Below, piece by piece: positions 36,741 to 51,364 of a stretch of 64,000 bases of DNA; within the stretch, counting starts at the first letter, position 1; the number at the start of each line of letters is the position of its first letter. The stretch comes from Gammaproteobacteria bacterium (lineage in GTDB: Bacteria > Pseudomonadota > Gammaproteobacteria > Berkiellales > Berkiellaceae). The position numbers and the translations under genes were made by a program. Location of the stretch: NCBI GenBank assembly GCA_016191245.1, contig JACPOY010000021.1, forward strand, positions 156,410 through 220,409, read 5' to 3'. A model generated the notes under the pieces. It saw only the letters and a program-made list of their open reading frames with translations, did no database searches and had not been told where the DNA came from.

Positions 36741-38288
36741 ATGTCAACTGTTTCGCAGCATAAGATCCTCATTCTTGATTTTGGTTCGCAGTATTCACAA
36801 TTAATAGCAAGACGTGTTCGAGATGCAGGTGTTTATTGTGAAATGCATGCTTTTGATTGGTCTGTAGAAAACATTAAAGCCTTTGCTCCCACAGGCATTA
36901 TTTTATCAGGTGGCCCTGAATCGGTTCATCTTGAAGATACGCCTCGTATTGCTCAAATTATATTCGATTTGCAGTGCCCACTATTAGGGATCTGTTATGG
37001 TATGCAAGCCATGGCACATCAATTAGGGGGAAAAGTTGCGCCATCGGGGAAAAGAGAATACGGTCATGCCCAAATAACAGTAACTCATTCTAATGCGTTA
37101 TTTGATGACATGAAAGCGCTTGATGTGTGGATGAGCCATGGTGATAAAGTTGTCGAGATACCTGCAGGGTTTAAAATAGTTGCTTCCAGTCAGAATGCCC
37201 CAATTGCTGCAATGGCCGATGAACAACGTCACTATTATGGTTTACAGTTTCATCCTGAAGTAACTCATACTCATCACGGCCAAACGCTGATCGAACGCTT
37301 TTTGTTTGATATTTGCCATGTCAAAGCAGATTGGACACCGATTAATATTATTGAACAATCGGTTAAAGAAATTAAAGAACAAGTTGGCAATGATCAAGTA
37401 TTACTGGGATTATCAGGCGGTGTTGATTCAGCCGTGGCTGCTGCGCTGATTCATCGCGCTATCGGTAATCAATTAACCTGCGTATTTGTTGATAATGGTT
37501 TGCTGCGTTTAAATGAAGCAGAACAAGTGATGGCAACTTTTGCAGAACATATGGGTGTCAAAGTTGTTCATGTCAATGCTGCGCAAGTTTTTTATGAAGC
37601 CTTACAAGGTGTCACGGATCCAGAAGAAAAACGCAAAGCGATTGGTAAAACCTTTATTGAAATATTTGAAAAAGAAGCAGCAAAATTTGAACAGATCAAG
37701 TTCTTAGCACAAGGCACTATCTATCCAGATGTGATTGAATCTGCTGGTGCACATACGGGTAAAGCGCATGTAATAAAATCACATCATAATGTGGGTGGTT
37801 TACCTCTGCGAATGAAATTAAAATTATGTGAGCCTTTGCGACTTCTTTTTAAAGATGAAGTCCGTAAAGTAGGTATTGCTTTAGGGTTGCCTGAAAAGTT
37901 GGTCATGCGTCATCCTTTCCCAGGTCCTGGTCTTGGCGTGCGGATTTTAGGCGAAGTAAAACCTGAATACGCAGATATCTTACGTAAAGCAGATGCTATT
38001 TTTATCGATTCATTACATGAATTTAATTATTATCAAAAGGTGAGCCAAGCATTTGTTGTCTTTTTACCTGTGAAAGCGGTAGGTGTGATGGGTGATGCCA
38101 GAAGCTATGAATATGTAGTGGCATTGCGCGCGGTAGAAACCACCGATTTTATGACTGCAACCTGGGCACAATTACCTTATGAACTGCTTGCTCATGTTTC
38201 CAATCGGATTATCAATGAAATTCCAGGTATTGCCCGTGTGACTTACGATATTTCAAGTAAGCCTCCAGCGACAATTGAGTGGGAATAA
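36741..38288 (+). CDS. guaA: GMP synthase (glutamine-hydrolysing)
   Basis: GuaA aminates XMP to GMP with ATP and glutamine. The 515-residue protein has the N-terminal glutaminase domain with [16 protein letters not shown] (nucleophile Cys about 87) and QFHPEVTHT (His/Glu), then the ATP-pyrophosphatase domain with [16 protein letters not shown] (P-loop), and the C-terminal dimerisation domain ending [16 protein letters not shown]. It is the second gene of guaBA. A palindromic repeat begins 22 bases after the stop and separates it from tadA. Confidence 0.97.
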   Translation: MSTVSQHKILILDFGSQYSQLIARRVRDAGVYCEMHAFDWSVENIKAFAPTGIILSGGPESVHLEDTPRIAQIIFDLQCPLLGICYGMQAMAHQLGGKVAPSGKREYGHAQITVTHSNALFDDMKALDVWMSHGDKVVEIPAGFKIVASSQNAPIAAMADEQRHYYGLQFHPEVTHTHHGQTLIERFLFDICHVKADWTPINIIEQSVKEIKEQVGNDQVLLGLSGGVDSAVAAALIHRAIGNQLTCVFVDNGLLRLNEAEQVMATFAEHMGVKVVHVNAAQVFYEALQGVTDPEEKRKAIGKTFIEIFEKEAAKFEQIKFLAQGTIYPDVIESAGAHTGKAHVIKSHHNVGGLPLRMKLKLCEPLRLLFKDEVRKVGIALGLPEKLVMRHPFPGPGLGVRILGEVKPEYADILRKADAIFIDSLHEFNYYQKVSQAFVVFLPVKAVGVMGDARSYEYVVALRAVETTDFMTATWAQLPYELLAHVSNRIINEIPGIARVTYDISSKPPATIEWE

Positions 38289-38310
38289 AATAATTTGTTT
38301 CCTAATTTAA

Positions 38311-42802
<4,492 letters not shown>

Positions 42803-42805
42803 TCA

Positions 42806-44500
42806 ATGCTAAAATATATTACTCGCAAGGATCGCCTCAATAATCAAGAATGGATTGAAACACCCCTGACTGGCAAATCATTGATGCAGATGCCGCTCTT
42901 AAATAAAGGAACGGCATTTACACTTGAAGAACGCAATGAGCTCAAATTACTAGGTAAATTGCCTTTTCGAGTTGAAACATTAGATGAACAAGTTAAACGT
43001 GCAAAAAACCAGTATTCTCGTTATACCAGTAATCTACAAAAATATATCTATCTCAATAATCTTCATGATAAAAACGAAGTCTTATTTTATAAGCTCTTGA
43101 TTGAAAATCTTGAAGAGACTATCCCGTTAATTTATACCCCTGGGGTAAGTGCTGCGGTCAAGGAATCAAGTACAGAGTTTCGTCAACCACGGGGTCTTTA
43201 TATCGCTTATCCTGATAAAGATAAGTTAAGTGAGATCTTAGATAACCGAACTCATGAAGATATTAATCTCATTGTTGTCACCGATGGTGAGCGTATTTTA
43301 GGAATAGGCGATCAAGGAATAGGGGGGATGGATATTCCCATTGCAAAATTGGTTGTTTATAGCCTGTGTGGAATTAATCCTTATAATGCGCTACCTATCA
43401 TGCTGGATGTTGGAACCGATAATCAAGAATTGCTTAATAATCCGTTATATCTAGGTTGGCGCCATCCTAGATTACGTGGTAAAGATTATGATGACTTTAT
43501 ACATAAATTTGTTGAACTCACCCATCAAAAATTTCCAAATTGCATGTTGCATTGGGAAGATTTTGGCTTGCAAAATGCAAGACGTATTTTAGAAACTTAC
43601 CGTACCTATCATTGTAGTTTTAATGATGATATGCAAGGCACCGGCGTGGTTACGTTGGCTGCCATGTTAGCGGCTATTCGCGCAACCAAAACGCCAATTG
43701 AAAAGCAGCGGATAGTGGTTTATGGTGCGGGGACAGCAGGAGTTGGTATTGCAGATCAATTATACAATGCAATGATACGCGCAAATGTATCGCCTGATAT
43801 TGCTAGACGTCAATTTTGGTTAATTGACCGTCAAGGGTTATTAAGAGAGGGGATGAGTTTGGCAGATTTTCAAAAGCCTTATGCTCGTCCAAGCAGTGAA
43901 GAAAATACATGGCAAAATAGCGCGTTGCTCGATGTTGTAAAAGCAGTGAAACCCACTATTTTAATAGGCTGTTCTACGGTAGGTGGTGCGTTCACAGAAG
44001 AAATTGTTCGTGCAATGGCTAAAGAAACAGAACAACCGATTATTTTTCCTTTATCAAATCCAAACGAAAACTGTGAAGCTAACGCAATTGATTTGATTAA
44101 ATGGTCAGATGGTAAAGCCTTAATTGCTACCGGCAGTCCATATGAGCCTGTGATATATAAAGATAAAACTTATTATATTACTCAATGTAATAATGCGCTT
44201 TCATTTCCAGGAATTGGGATAGGAACTATCGCTTGTAAGGCGAAAGTCGTGACTGACAATATGTTATGGGCAGCGGCTCTGGCAATCAGTGAACGATCGC
44301 CTGCGTTATCTGATCCAACACAGCCTTTATTACCTCTTATTACCTCAATGACCAGTCTTGCGACTCATGTTGCTATTGCTGTTGCAAAACAAGCAATTGC
44401 TGATGGCGTTGCAACTAAAACGCCTCAACTTGAGCCGGAAGAATTTATTCGAGAAAATATCTGGCGGCCATATTATCGACCGATTAAGTTGATGAAGTAG
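42806..44500 (+). CDS. maeA: NAD-dependent malic enzyme
   Basis: MaeA decarboxylates malate to pyruvate with reduction of NAD+, linking the TCA cycle to pyruvate. The 564-residue protein (E. coli 565) has LIYTPGVSAAVKE, VVTDGERILGIGDQGIGGM (substrate and metal loop), FNDDMQGTGVVTLAA, VVYGAGTAGVGIADQL (dinucleotide fold) and FPLSNPNENCEA. It starts four bases after the purL stop, so it is probably co-transcribed with purL, an arrangement not found in E. coli. A MITE-like element begins two bases after its stop. Confidence 0.95.
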   Translation: MLKYITRKDRLNNQEWIETPLTGKSLMQMPLLNKGTAFTLEERNELKLLGKLPFRVETLDEQVKRAKNQYSRYTSNLQKYIYLNNLHDKNEVLFYKLLIENLEETIPLIYTPGVSAAVKESSTEFRQPRGLYIAYPDKDKLSEILDNRTHEDINLIVVTDGERILGIGDQGIGGMDIPIAKLVVYSLCGINPYNALPIMLDVGTDNQELLNNPLYLGWRHPRLRGKDYDDFIHKFVELTHQKFPNCMLHWEDFGLQNARRILETYRTYHCSFNDDMQGTGVVTLAAMLAAIRATKTPIEKQRIVVYGAGTAGVGIADQLYNAMIRANVSPDIARRQFWLIDRQGLLREGMSLADFQKPYARPSSEENTWQNSALLDVVKAVKPTILIGCSTVGGAFTEEIVRAMAKETEQPIIFPLSNPNENCEANAIDLIKWSDGKALIATGSPYEPVIYKDKTYYITQCNNALSFPGIGIGTIACKAKVVTDNMLWAAALAISERSPALSDPTQPLLPLITSMTSLATHVAIAVAKQAIADGVATKTPQLEPEEFIRENIWRPYYRPIKLMK

Positions 44501-44501
44501 G

Positions 44502-44662
44502 AGATAAATCCACCCACACTCAGAAGTGTGACCTCCTTTGATTTCAAAGGAGGCGAGTGGCGCTATGCGCCAAATTTGTTCTTAAGTCATAGTGAGAAGC
44601 GAACATAATATCTCCCTTTGGAATCAAAGGGAGACAGCCCGAAGGGCAAGAGGGATTTATCT
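44502..44662. mobile_element. MITE-like element with terminal inverted repeats
   Basis: Perfect 10-base inverted ends, AGATAAATCC (44502-44511) and GGATTTATCT (44653-44662), bound a 161-base segment with no coding capacity. Internal hairpins are CACACTCAGAAGTGTG, CCTCCTTTGATTTCAAAGG, TGGCGCTATGCGCCA, and CTCCCTTTGGAATCAAAGGG. It fills the whole gap between maeA and the convergent cytochrome b561 gene and supplies part of the latter's stop codon. No target duplication was identified and no second copy is in the window. It may serve as a bidirectional terminator. Confidence 0.5.
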
Positions 44663-45209
44663 AACCACCCGGCAGCATTCTCTTCAATACATTATCTTTC
44701 ATCACAAAATGATGATAAAGCGCAGCTAATATATGAGCAGAAACTAAGCCGATAATTGCATATGAACTCCATTCATGGATTTCATGGAATAGATGTCCTA
44801 ATTGTTCGTTTTTAGGAAGTATCATTGGCAAATTAAACATGCCAAACACACCCACTTCATATCCTGCAAACTCTGACATGGCAAATCCCGTCAGGGGTTG
44901 AATTATCATGGTTAAGTAGAGTAGAAAATGGACGAATTTTGCACTCTTTACATGATATGAGGGCATATTGGCGGGCATAAGAGGACGTGTTCCTACATGA
45001 CGCCATGTAATCATAAATAGGGCTATCAATAATAAACATACGCCAATAGATTCATGTAAAAGGATATATTGCAGCTTCTCGGGTGAATTTTTAGGAAAAT
45101 ATTCACGACGGTAGACTAAAAAAAACTGAAGAATAAACAGAAAAAAAATAGACCAGTGTAAGAGTTTGGTCAGGCTTCCAAATCTCTCGGCAGTATTTTT
45201 AAGACTCAT
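44661..45209 (-). CDS. Cytochrome b561 family protein
   Basis: This is an inner-membrane di-heme b-type cytochrome that moves electrons from quinol, for example to periplasmic acceptors or superoxide. The 182-residue protein has four membrane segments with paired His ligands: LTKLLHWSIFFLF (His18), LHESIGVCLLLIAL (His52), and HLFHEIHEWSSYAIIG and SAHILAALYHHFV near the end. The motif RPLMP and the TGFAMS block are typical. The electron partner is unknown. The 3' end lies at the boundary of the MITE-like element. Confidence 0.9.
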   Translation of the reverse strand: MSLKNTAERFGSLTKLLHWSIFFLFILQFFLVYRREYFPKNSPEKLQYILLHESIGVCLLLIALFMITWRHVGTRPLMPANMPSYHVKSAKFVHFLLYLTMIIQPLTGFAMSEFAGYEVGVFGMFNLPMILPKNEQLGHLFHEIHEWSSYAIIGLVSAHILAALYHHFVMKDNVLKRMLPGG

Positions 45210-45279
45210 TTTATGTCCCTAATAAATTGAAGACTATTTTTCTAAATATTAAGGATTATGGTGATAGAGCGTTCTAGCG

Positions 45280-46641
45280 TCAAGCAACGATGATGGAATC
45301 TGGAAGGCTAACAGATAACAACGGATTAACTAGAATCAACGGTGAAGTAGGATCGTTCAAGGTTGTTTGAATTGGCGAGGGAGCCTGTGCCTCCAAACCT
45401 GGGATAGCACTTTGATGCATATCGATTAAGTCATCAATGGCCAAAATGGTGTTTTTATCATTGAAGCTTTCAAGATATAACGCCAGTTGGTCATGATGAT
45501 TTTTCTTGGCCAAACTGAGCGCTGTGCTACCCCAATTAGATTGCATATTAATATTAGCGCCATATTCGATAAGCAATGTTGCCATCTCCCTATTTCCTTT
45601 CTCTGCTGCAAACATAAGGGGAGTTTTATTTTGTTGATGCCAACTTCTATAATTTACATCGACGCCATGATTGAGTAAAAACTCAGCAAGATCTACCTGA
45701 TTGTCTTCGGCGCATTTGATTAAAATAGAATTGCCAAGACTTTTTACAAGTGAAGTTCTGTTTTTATCATCTGAAGACAAGACCATGGAAATGGCTTCAT
45801 AATTTCTATTGTCTGTTGCTAAAGATAGAAAATGATCAGCGGCCGAGCAACTAATATCAAGTGATTGAGTGTAATCATCGGAAATAGTGTAATCCATTGG
45901 TGTAAATTGATAAAGTGAGAAATCAAGCACAGCAATATCAGAATTACCCCAGCCTAAAGAATTCCATATTTTTGAAGAAATTTGTATTGGAGAGTCACTT
46001 ACAAATGCACCAGAAGGTTCATTACAATCGTAGAATGAGTATGTTCCATCTGGACTAATATAAACACTTAATGCATGCCCTCCAACATCAGAATACACAC
46101 CAATATCAAGCCAAGAATCAGTCCACTGATGGGCTATTTTTAACATATCAGCTAATTCCGAATAGTCAATTCCATGCCAATAATTTTTTTGCCCAATATG
46201 AAGAAATTGAAATATATTATGTAATTGAGACTGATGGTCTCCAGCGCATTCCCATTGAAGAATTCTATCATCTTGGGTGAGTTTATAATTGATAAACGCT
46301 CTACTGTGGTTTTGTGAAAACCAAGTAACATCGTTGATAGTTTGTTCGAACAATGAAATGCCATCATCATATTTGGCTTTTAAAGCATTTGACATCCCAT
46401 CATTACTATAAAGAGATGAAATCCGCCCATCCCATTTGCTAATGTAGGTTAGGATATCTGTAAATTCTTGGCCACGTTTCACATTGTTATAGTAAGCAAA
46501 TAAAAAAGCCCAGCCATTACAATCGCCGTACCAGTTGAGGTAGTTATGTCTGAATTTGCCTTCTATATTACTCATTCCCTGGGTGAAGTCAGTTAGCTTG
46601 TTATATATAAAGCTTTGAGAGAGATTGTATGGATAAGTCAT
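45280..46641 (-). CDS. Putative C58 (YopT)-like cysteine protease with ankyrin repeats
   Basis: The 453-residue protein (from the ATG at 46641; a TTG at 46668 would add nine residues) has two parts. The N-terminal part (about 1-230) contains WYGDCNGWAFLFAYY (Cys41) and GGHALSVYISPDG (His189), then FYDCNEPSG (Asp205). The His-to-Asp spacing of 16 and the H.....F.D.N..G pattern match the Cys/His/Asp triad of YopT/AvrPphB-type peptidases. Ankyrin repeats follow at about 300-385 (DLAEFLLNHGVDVN, TPLMFAAEKGNREMATLLIE, YGANINMQSNWGSTALSLA). The last 60 residues are Pro/Ser/Leu-rich. The combination suggests a host-directed effector (inference). No good ribosome site is seen. Confidence 0.65.
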   Translation of the reverse strand: MTYPYNLSQSFIYNKLTDFTQGMSNIEGKFRHNYLNWYGDCNGWAFLFAYYNNVKRGQEFTDILTYISKWDGRISSLYSNDGMSNALKAKYDDGISLFEQTINDVTWFSQNHSRAFINYKLTQDDRILQWECAGDHQSQLHNIFQFLHIGQKNYWHGIDYSELADMLKIAHQWTDSWLDIGVYSDVGGHALSVYISPDGTYSFYDCNEPSGAFVSDSPIQISSKIWNSLGWGNSDIAVLDFSLYQFTPMDYTISDDYTQSLDISCSAADHFLSLATDNRNYEAISMVLSSDDKNRTSLVKSLGNSILIKCAEDNQVDLAEFLLNHGVDVNYRSWHQQNKTPLMFAAEKGNREMATLLIEYGANINMQSNWGSTALSLAKKNHHDQLALYLESFNDKNTILAIDDLIDMHQSAIPGLEAQAPSPIQTTLNDPTSPLILVNPLLSVSLPDSIIVA

Positions 46642-46786
46642 AGTGTAGATGATAGTTATCTGAATCAAACAAGATAGTTAGTTTACATTGATAGGAACAT
46701 CCTGACAAGGCAAGAGTGCAAATATTCTGTAAATTACAATGAATTTTTATGTTGCTGAGGCATGCTCGGTCAACAAATAAAATGTG

Positions 46787-49700
46787 TTAGTCGTCTTCAT
46801 TGATATTTTCACTTGTATAGTTATCTTCAGCTAATTGTTGATATACAGGTGTGGTTGAGGTGACTTTCAAGAATTCATTTTTAATGGCGGGGGTGACGGC
46901 ATCTAAAATGTAAGATTCGGGATTGAGGGCTGATAAAATACTTTTTTGATAGGGTATCCCTAATAGCTTATGGGTGAGGTATTCGTTTATATGACAAAAA
47001 TCATTCATATTAATATTGTTTTGAACCGGGTATTCAGGATTAGGATGTTGTAACATATCAATGAGATCTTGGTTAAGTACGACAAGCTTATAAGTCATAT
47101 GATCAATTTTCACATTTAAATACTCATCGTCTGGATTTGATATTAAAAGTAAATCAGAGACATCCTGCAAAGTATCAGAAATCATTTTTATATTGGCGAA
47201 ATTACTTATTGCTAACTCACCATTAAATCCAGAAATTTTCCCCAAGCAGTCAAGTGCGAGTAATACATAGTTCATCACTGCCATTTGTGTTGGAGGGTTA
47301 AAAAGCAACTCAGTGGCCAGCAGGTTAATGGATGGGTTTAATCTTGCATGTTCAAGTTGACTGATAGTCGTTCGATTGATTGACCATGGAAATGCTTCTT
47401 GAAAGTCTTTTTGTAGTTCTTTGGTTTCAAATATCTCTAAAGCTGAACGTTGACTTGTATTAGGATTAAAATTCATTGTTCGGTTAATACCAATATAGTC
47501 TGGATGTTCAGGTTCAGCCTGAGGAACAGGAAATTCACTGTCTGGCAAAAGAGAAGCAGAAGAGCCCGTTACGACGTGATGCGGTGATCCAAAGTGGATA
47601 ATGGGTTCTTGATTATCCCCTTCTAGAACTTTCATTAACAATTCAGTGTATGTCTTTTGGCCACGAGATTGTATATAAGCATTCATCATTTGATTAAATT
47701 TTGCTTGAGCACGATCAATTTTTTCGATTATCTCTTTAAGTGCTTTGGGTGAAGAAAATGGATTAAATGAGCTGATATTGGCTTCTCTTGATTTCTTTAT
47801 TCTAGAATGTTTATTATATATAGAAAAGAAAACTTCTAATTCCGCAGCGGGTTGTGATTGTTCGCTTTTTAAATGTTTCAAAACATGTTTATAGTACGAA
47901 GATAGAATATTCGTTATATCATGCTCTAGATTTTTGTAAACTCTTTGCTTAGATTCATCAATCATTGCAATCGCATCAAATATTTCTAGCGTATCTTCGA
48001 AATGAGTAAAATTTTCATCGTCATGTATTAACCGTTCGATATGTTGAAACATAAATTTTTCAGGTTGTTTTTCAATGAAGTGAAAATCTTCTAATCTATT
48101 ATGCCAATAGATGAGTAATTCTTTAAGATCGTTGATTGATGGTATATCATGAATGCTATATTCCTTAAATTCCGTTGGTTTGATATTAAATGATGCTTTT
48201 TCAATTTTTTCTGCAAATGTCTCCTCGTTAATAATAATATCCTCAGCTAACATGCGAGGGGAAAGTAAAGAGCCATTTTCAATGATAGTAGTAATTTGAG
48301 TGGCAATATCAGCTTGAGAATAAATTTTATTTTTTGCTGATGCTTTTTTACCTTCCATAAAACGTAGTTTTTGTCCAATTCGAACAAATTTTTCGAATTC
48401 ACTACCATGAGTTTGTTGATATTCCATCATTAGTTGATTCTGGATAGATTGAATTAAAGGTAATCCATCTCTTTCTTGAATCATGATTTTTAACGTGTTT
48501 AATCTCATTTGAGGGTCTTCAAGAAATTGGATTCTTAAGTTTTTATGGTCGATATTACTCATTTTTAATCTTTTGATATCTTTTAACTTGAATATTGAAT
48601 TCAGCGTATTTGCTGTTGCAATATATCCTTTCTCTACAGCTTTTAATACCATTTTTTCAACAAAATCATACATTCTTTTTGTTTCTAAAATACTTTCACG
48701 AAAAACCAAGAATCCTGGCTTTTCAATTTTACATAAAATTGCCAGAGTGAAAAATTTAGCAATGCAATGATAATATTGCAGATATGCACGAATATTTGGT
48801 GATTTTGGGTTGAGTCCATTATGAATTCTTAAGTCGTCATTAATCCAAGGGGTTTCTGTCATTTCACAAATGTCGATTTTAAGAAATCTGCGGGCAAATC
48901 CTTGTTCGATTGCATCAACTAAAGTAGTTAAATGCTTTTCGTAATCCATCATTAATACATTACCTTGAGCAATTTCATTTACTATATGAGTTACAATACA
49001 TATATCATCATTTTCTACTTCAGGAACTTCTTGGCTAGATTGACTAGCTTGTCGAGGAGAAGGAGTATTTTTTCTTTGAGCTAATTTATTGTTTAAGTCT
49101 TCTGCTGAATTTTGAAACTGAGGTATATTTAGTAATTGTGAACAAAAATACGATATTGCATTCTCAAGAGGAACTGTGTATTCATCATTTGCCAAAAGTA
49201 AAAAAGGTGATTCAATGATAAAGTTTATTTCTATGCAATATTCCTCAATCAAAGAGATGCTAATAGTGTTATTCTTAAAATCATCATTTATTGTGTTGAT
49301 GTTTCTCAGTAAGGTTTCTGATGGTATTTTGTTTTTTGTTATATCATTAAGATATTCCGAAAAAGACTTGCCTTTCTCAACGATTTTGTTTATTAATAAA
49401 TTTGATATATCATTCAACTTATCTTCTAATTCTGCATTTTCGTTTACATTTGCAAGAATAAATTGACAAAATAATTCAAATTTATGAATAAGTTCATTTG
49501 ATTCATATTTTATTGGAATCATACTATTGCTAGTATCCAAGATGATAAAATTCTTTACAAACTCAAGACATATCTCTTTTTGAGCTAACGAATAATCATT
49601 AAAGTTATCAATAAATAAATCAAGTATGTTATTAGGATTAAAAGATTTATGAATGGCGAAGGTGGCTAAATATAACGGGAATCTATCTGATTCTTTGAAA

Positions 49701-51082
49701 AAGTCACCTCTACCCAAACGAAAGAGGAATATATTTTCATTATATGGTTTATCAAAGCCAGGTGAATGCAAGGTAGTAAACAAAAATGATAAATGTTCGT
49801 TCATAAATTTTAAATTTTCAAGAATAACGTCCAGTGCTTCAACCTGTGTGGACAAAGTTGATTTATTTGCAGTTTCTAAAGCCGTCTGTAAATCAAGCAA
49901 TATGTTTAACAAATTGGAATGTTCTGTAATGTTTTTATGCAGATGTTGTATTTGCGAAATAATGTCGTAGTCATTTTTATTTATTGATGAAGCTATTCTG
50001 GCATAACCATATTCCTGAGTTAGTTTTTGACAATCATTGAGTTTGCGATTAATGTCCTCGATGGAATCAGGAGAAATATTACTTTGAATAATGGAAATTA
50101 ATTCCGGATTGTTGTTAAGAAGCGAGAAGCTTTTATTACTTACATCTGACAGGTCAAAGCGGCAAAAATATTCATTAATGTTCCCCATTTTAATGAGTTC
50201 TATGTCATAAATTAAAGCGTGACGTATAAATTTTGATTCTTGCTCAATTTGAAGAGTAGGGCAATCTGTAATAAATTCTTCAATATCATGACTTAATAAT
50301 TCTATGTCACTTTCAGAAAATGGTGATGTAATAGATGAATTTTTCAGTATAAATGAAGAAAGCATTGCTTGATCATAAGGGGTTAGCATGATTAATTTTT
50401 TAATATGACGTAATACCTTAATGAGAAAACTATCCTCAAGTGAGAACACCCCTTTTGTAAGAATCTCATTTATTTTTTCATGGATTTCTGAATAGATGGG
50501 ATCATCAGTTCGCTTGTTATAATTCTCCCTTAAAAAACTCAATTCATTTGTGATAGGGAGTGTCTTAACGTTAAATATGAAATCAAATATTTTTTCTCGT
50601 AATCTTTCAATATCTCTGCATATAATTTGGTTCTTCATTTCTTGTGAACGAGTTTTTAAACATATGGCTTTAACTTTAACGGTATCGAATTGAGATAGAT
50701 CAGCTTGAGATTGAATTTTTGAGATAATTGCTTTAGTGGATAATGTATGTATTTCTTTTAAAGCCTCATCATCTTTTGTAAAATCATGTTCTTCAAGAAT
50801 TTTATTATATAAACGTTTGTATATTTGCTTGACCGTCTCTTCAGATAAATTGTTTTGATTCAATTCGCCAAGAGGTGGTTGTTCCCAATAAATTTGAGTT
50901 TGAATGTCATTCTCGTACTCGTCCTCAACGGGAGAAATAATTGAGGTAAGCCGTTCTTCTAAAGCTGAATCGCTTGCCATCGTTTGGTCGGGTTGAGATT
51001 CATCATGTAGATTTTTTTCAAGCGTGCGTTTTCCTTTCGACTTCAGGGCTTTTGAAATATGATCGTGTATATTACCGGCCAT
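46787..51082 (-). CDS. Very large protein of unknown function (1431 aa)
   Basis: I recognise no domain with confidence. The protein is hydrophilic, largely helical, without signal peptide or membrane segments, and ends in an acidic tail (ENINEDD). The start is supported by GAAGGT about six bases before the ATG. Near the C terminus (about 1290-1340) MAVMNYVLLALDCLGKISG and FNGELAISNF loosely recall the RasGEF pattern FI.IA..C..L.NFN..MAI; this is too weak for a call. It is next to the C58/ankyrin gene on the same strand, 145 bases upstream, and divergent from the 51365 gene. An effector role is plausible but unproven. Confidence 0.82.
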   Translation of the reverse strand: MAGNIHDHISKALKSKGKRTLEKNLHDESQPDQTMASDSALEERLTSIISPVEDEYENDIQTQIYWEQPPLGELNQNNLSEETVKQIYKRLYNKILEEHDFTKDDEALKEIHTLSTKAIISKIQSQADLSQFDTVKVKAICLKTRSQEMKNQIICRDIERLREKIFDFIFNVKTLPITNELSFLRENYNKRTDDPIYSEIHEKINEILTKGVFSLEDSFLIKVLRHIKKLIMLTPYDQAMLSSFILKNSSITSPFSESDIELLSHDIEEFITDCPTLQIEQESKFIRHALIYDIELIKMGNINEYFCRFDLSDVSNKSFSLLNNNPELISIIQSNISPDSIEDINRKLNDCQKLTQEYGYARIASSINKNDYDIISQIQHLHKNITEHSNLLNILLDLQTALETANKSTLSTQVEALDVILENLKFMNEHLSFLFTTLHSPGFDKPYNENIFLFRLGRGDFFKESDRFPLYLATFAIHKSFNPNNILDLFIDNFNDYSLAQKEICLEFVKNFIILDTSNSMIPIKYESNELIHKFELFCQFILANVNENAELEDKLNDISNLLINKIVEKGKSFSEYLNDITKNKIPSETLLRNINTINDDFKNNTISISLIEEYCIEINFIIESPFLLLANDEYTVPLENAISYFCSQLLNIPQFQNSAEDLNNKLAQRKNTPSPRQASQSSQEVPEVENDDICIVTHIVNEIAQGNVLMMDYEKHLTTLVDAIEQGFARRFLKIDICEMTETPWINDDLRIHNGLNPKSPNIRAYLQYYHCIAKFFTLAILCKIEKPGFLVFRESILETKRMYDFVEKMVLKAVEKGYIATANTLNSIFKLKDIKRLKMSNIDHKNLRIQFLEDPQMRLNTLKIMIQERDGLPLIQSIQNQLMMEYQQTHGSEFEKFVRIGQKLRFMEGKKASAKNKIYSQADIATQITTIIENGSLLSPRMLAEDIIINEETFAEKIEKASFNIKPTEFKEYSIHDIPSINDLKELLIYWHNRLEDFHFIEKQPEKFMFQHIERLIHDDENFTHFEDTLEIFDAIAMIDESKQRVYKNLEHDITNILSSYYKHVLKHLKSEQSQPAAELEVFFSIYNKHSRIKKSREANISSFNPFSSPKALKEIIEKIDRAQAKFNQMMNAYIQSRGQKTYTELLMKVLEGDNQEPIIHFGSPHHVVTGSSASLLPDSEFPVPQAEPEHPDYIGINRTMNFNPNTSQRSALEIFETKELQKDFQEAFPWSINRTTISQLEHARLNPSINLLATELLFNPPTQMAVMNYVLLALDCLGKISGFNGELAISNFANIKMISDTLQDVSDLLLISNPDDEYLNVKIDHMTYKLVVLNQDLIDMLQHPNPEYPVQNNINMNDFCHINEYLTHKLLGIPYQKSILSALNPESYILDAVTPAIKNEFLKVTSTTPVYQQLAEDNYTSENINEDD

Positions 51083-51364
51083 GTTTACCTTCTATAAAAT
51101 CGAAAAATTTACCATCAAAGATTATTGATGATATGCACGTATTTTTTGTTTATTTGCTCTTAATAATTAGTCTGTAAAAAGCAGAAAAAAGTTTTAAAAT
51201 CTTTATAAATAGCTAAGAAGCTGATCATTTTTATCTTTTTTCATAGACTTTTTTGCCAGAAGGTACTGATAAGGTAGGTTGTATGTCACTAAGATGACTT
51301 GTAATTGTGTGCTCTTTTATGTTCAAATCATAAAAGGAAGCTCCAAAAAGAGAGAAGTATTCTC

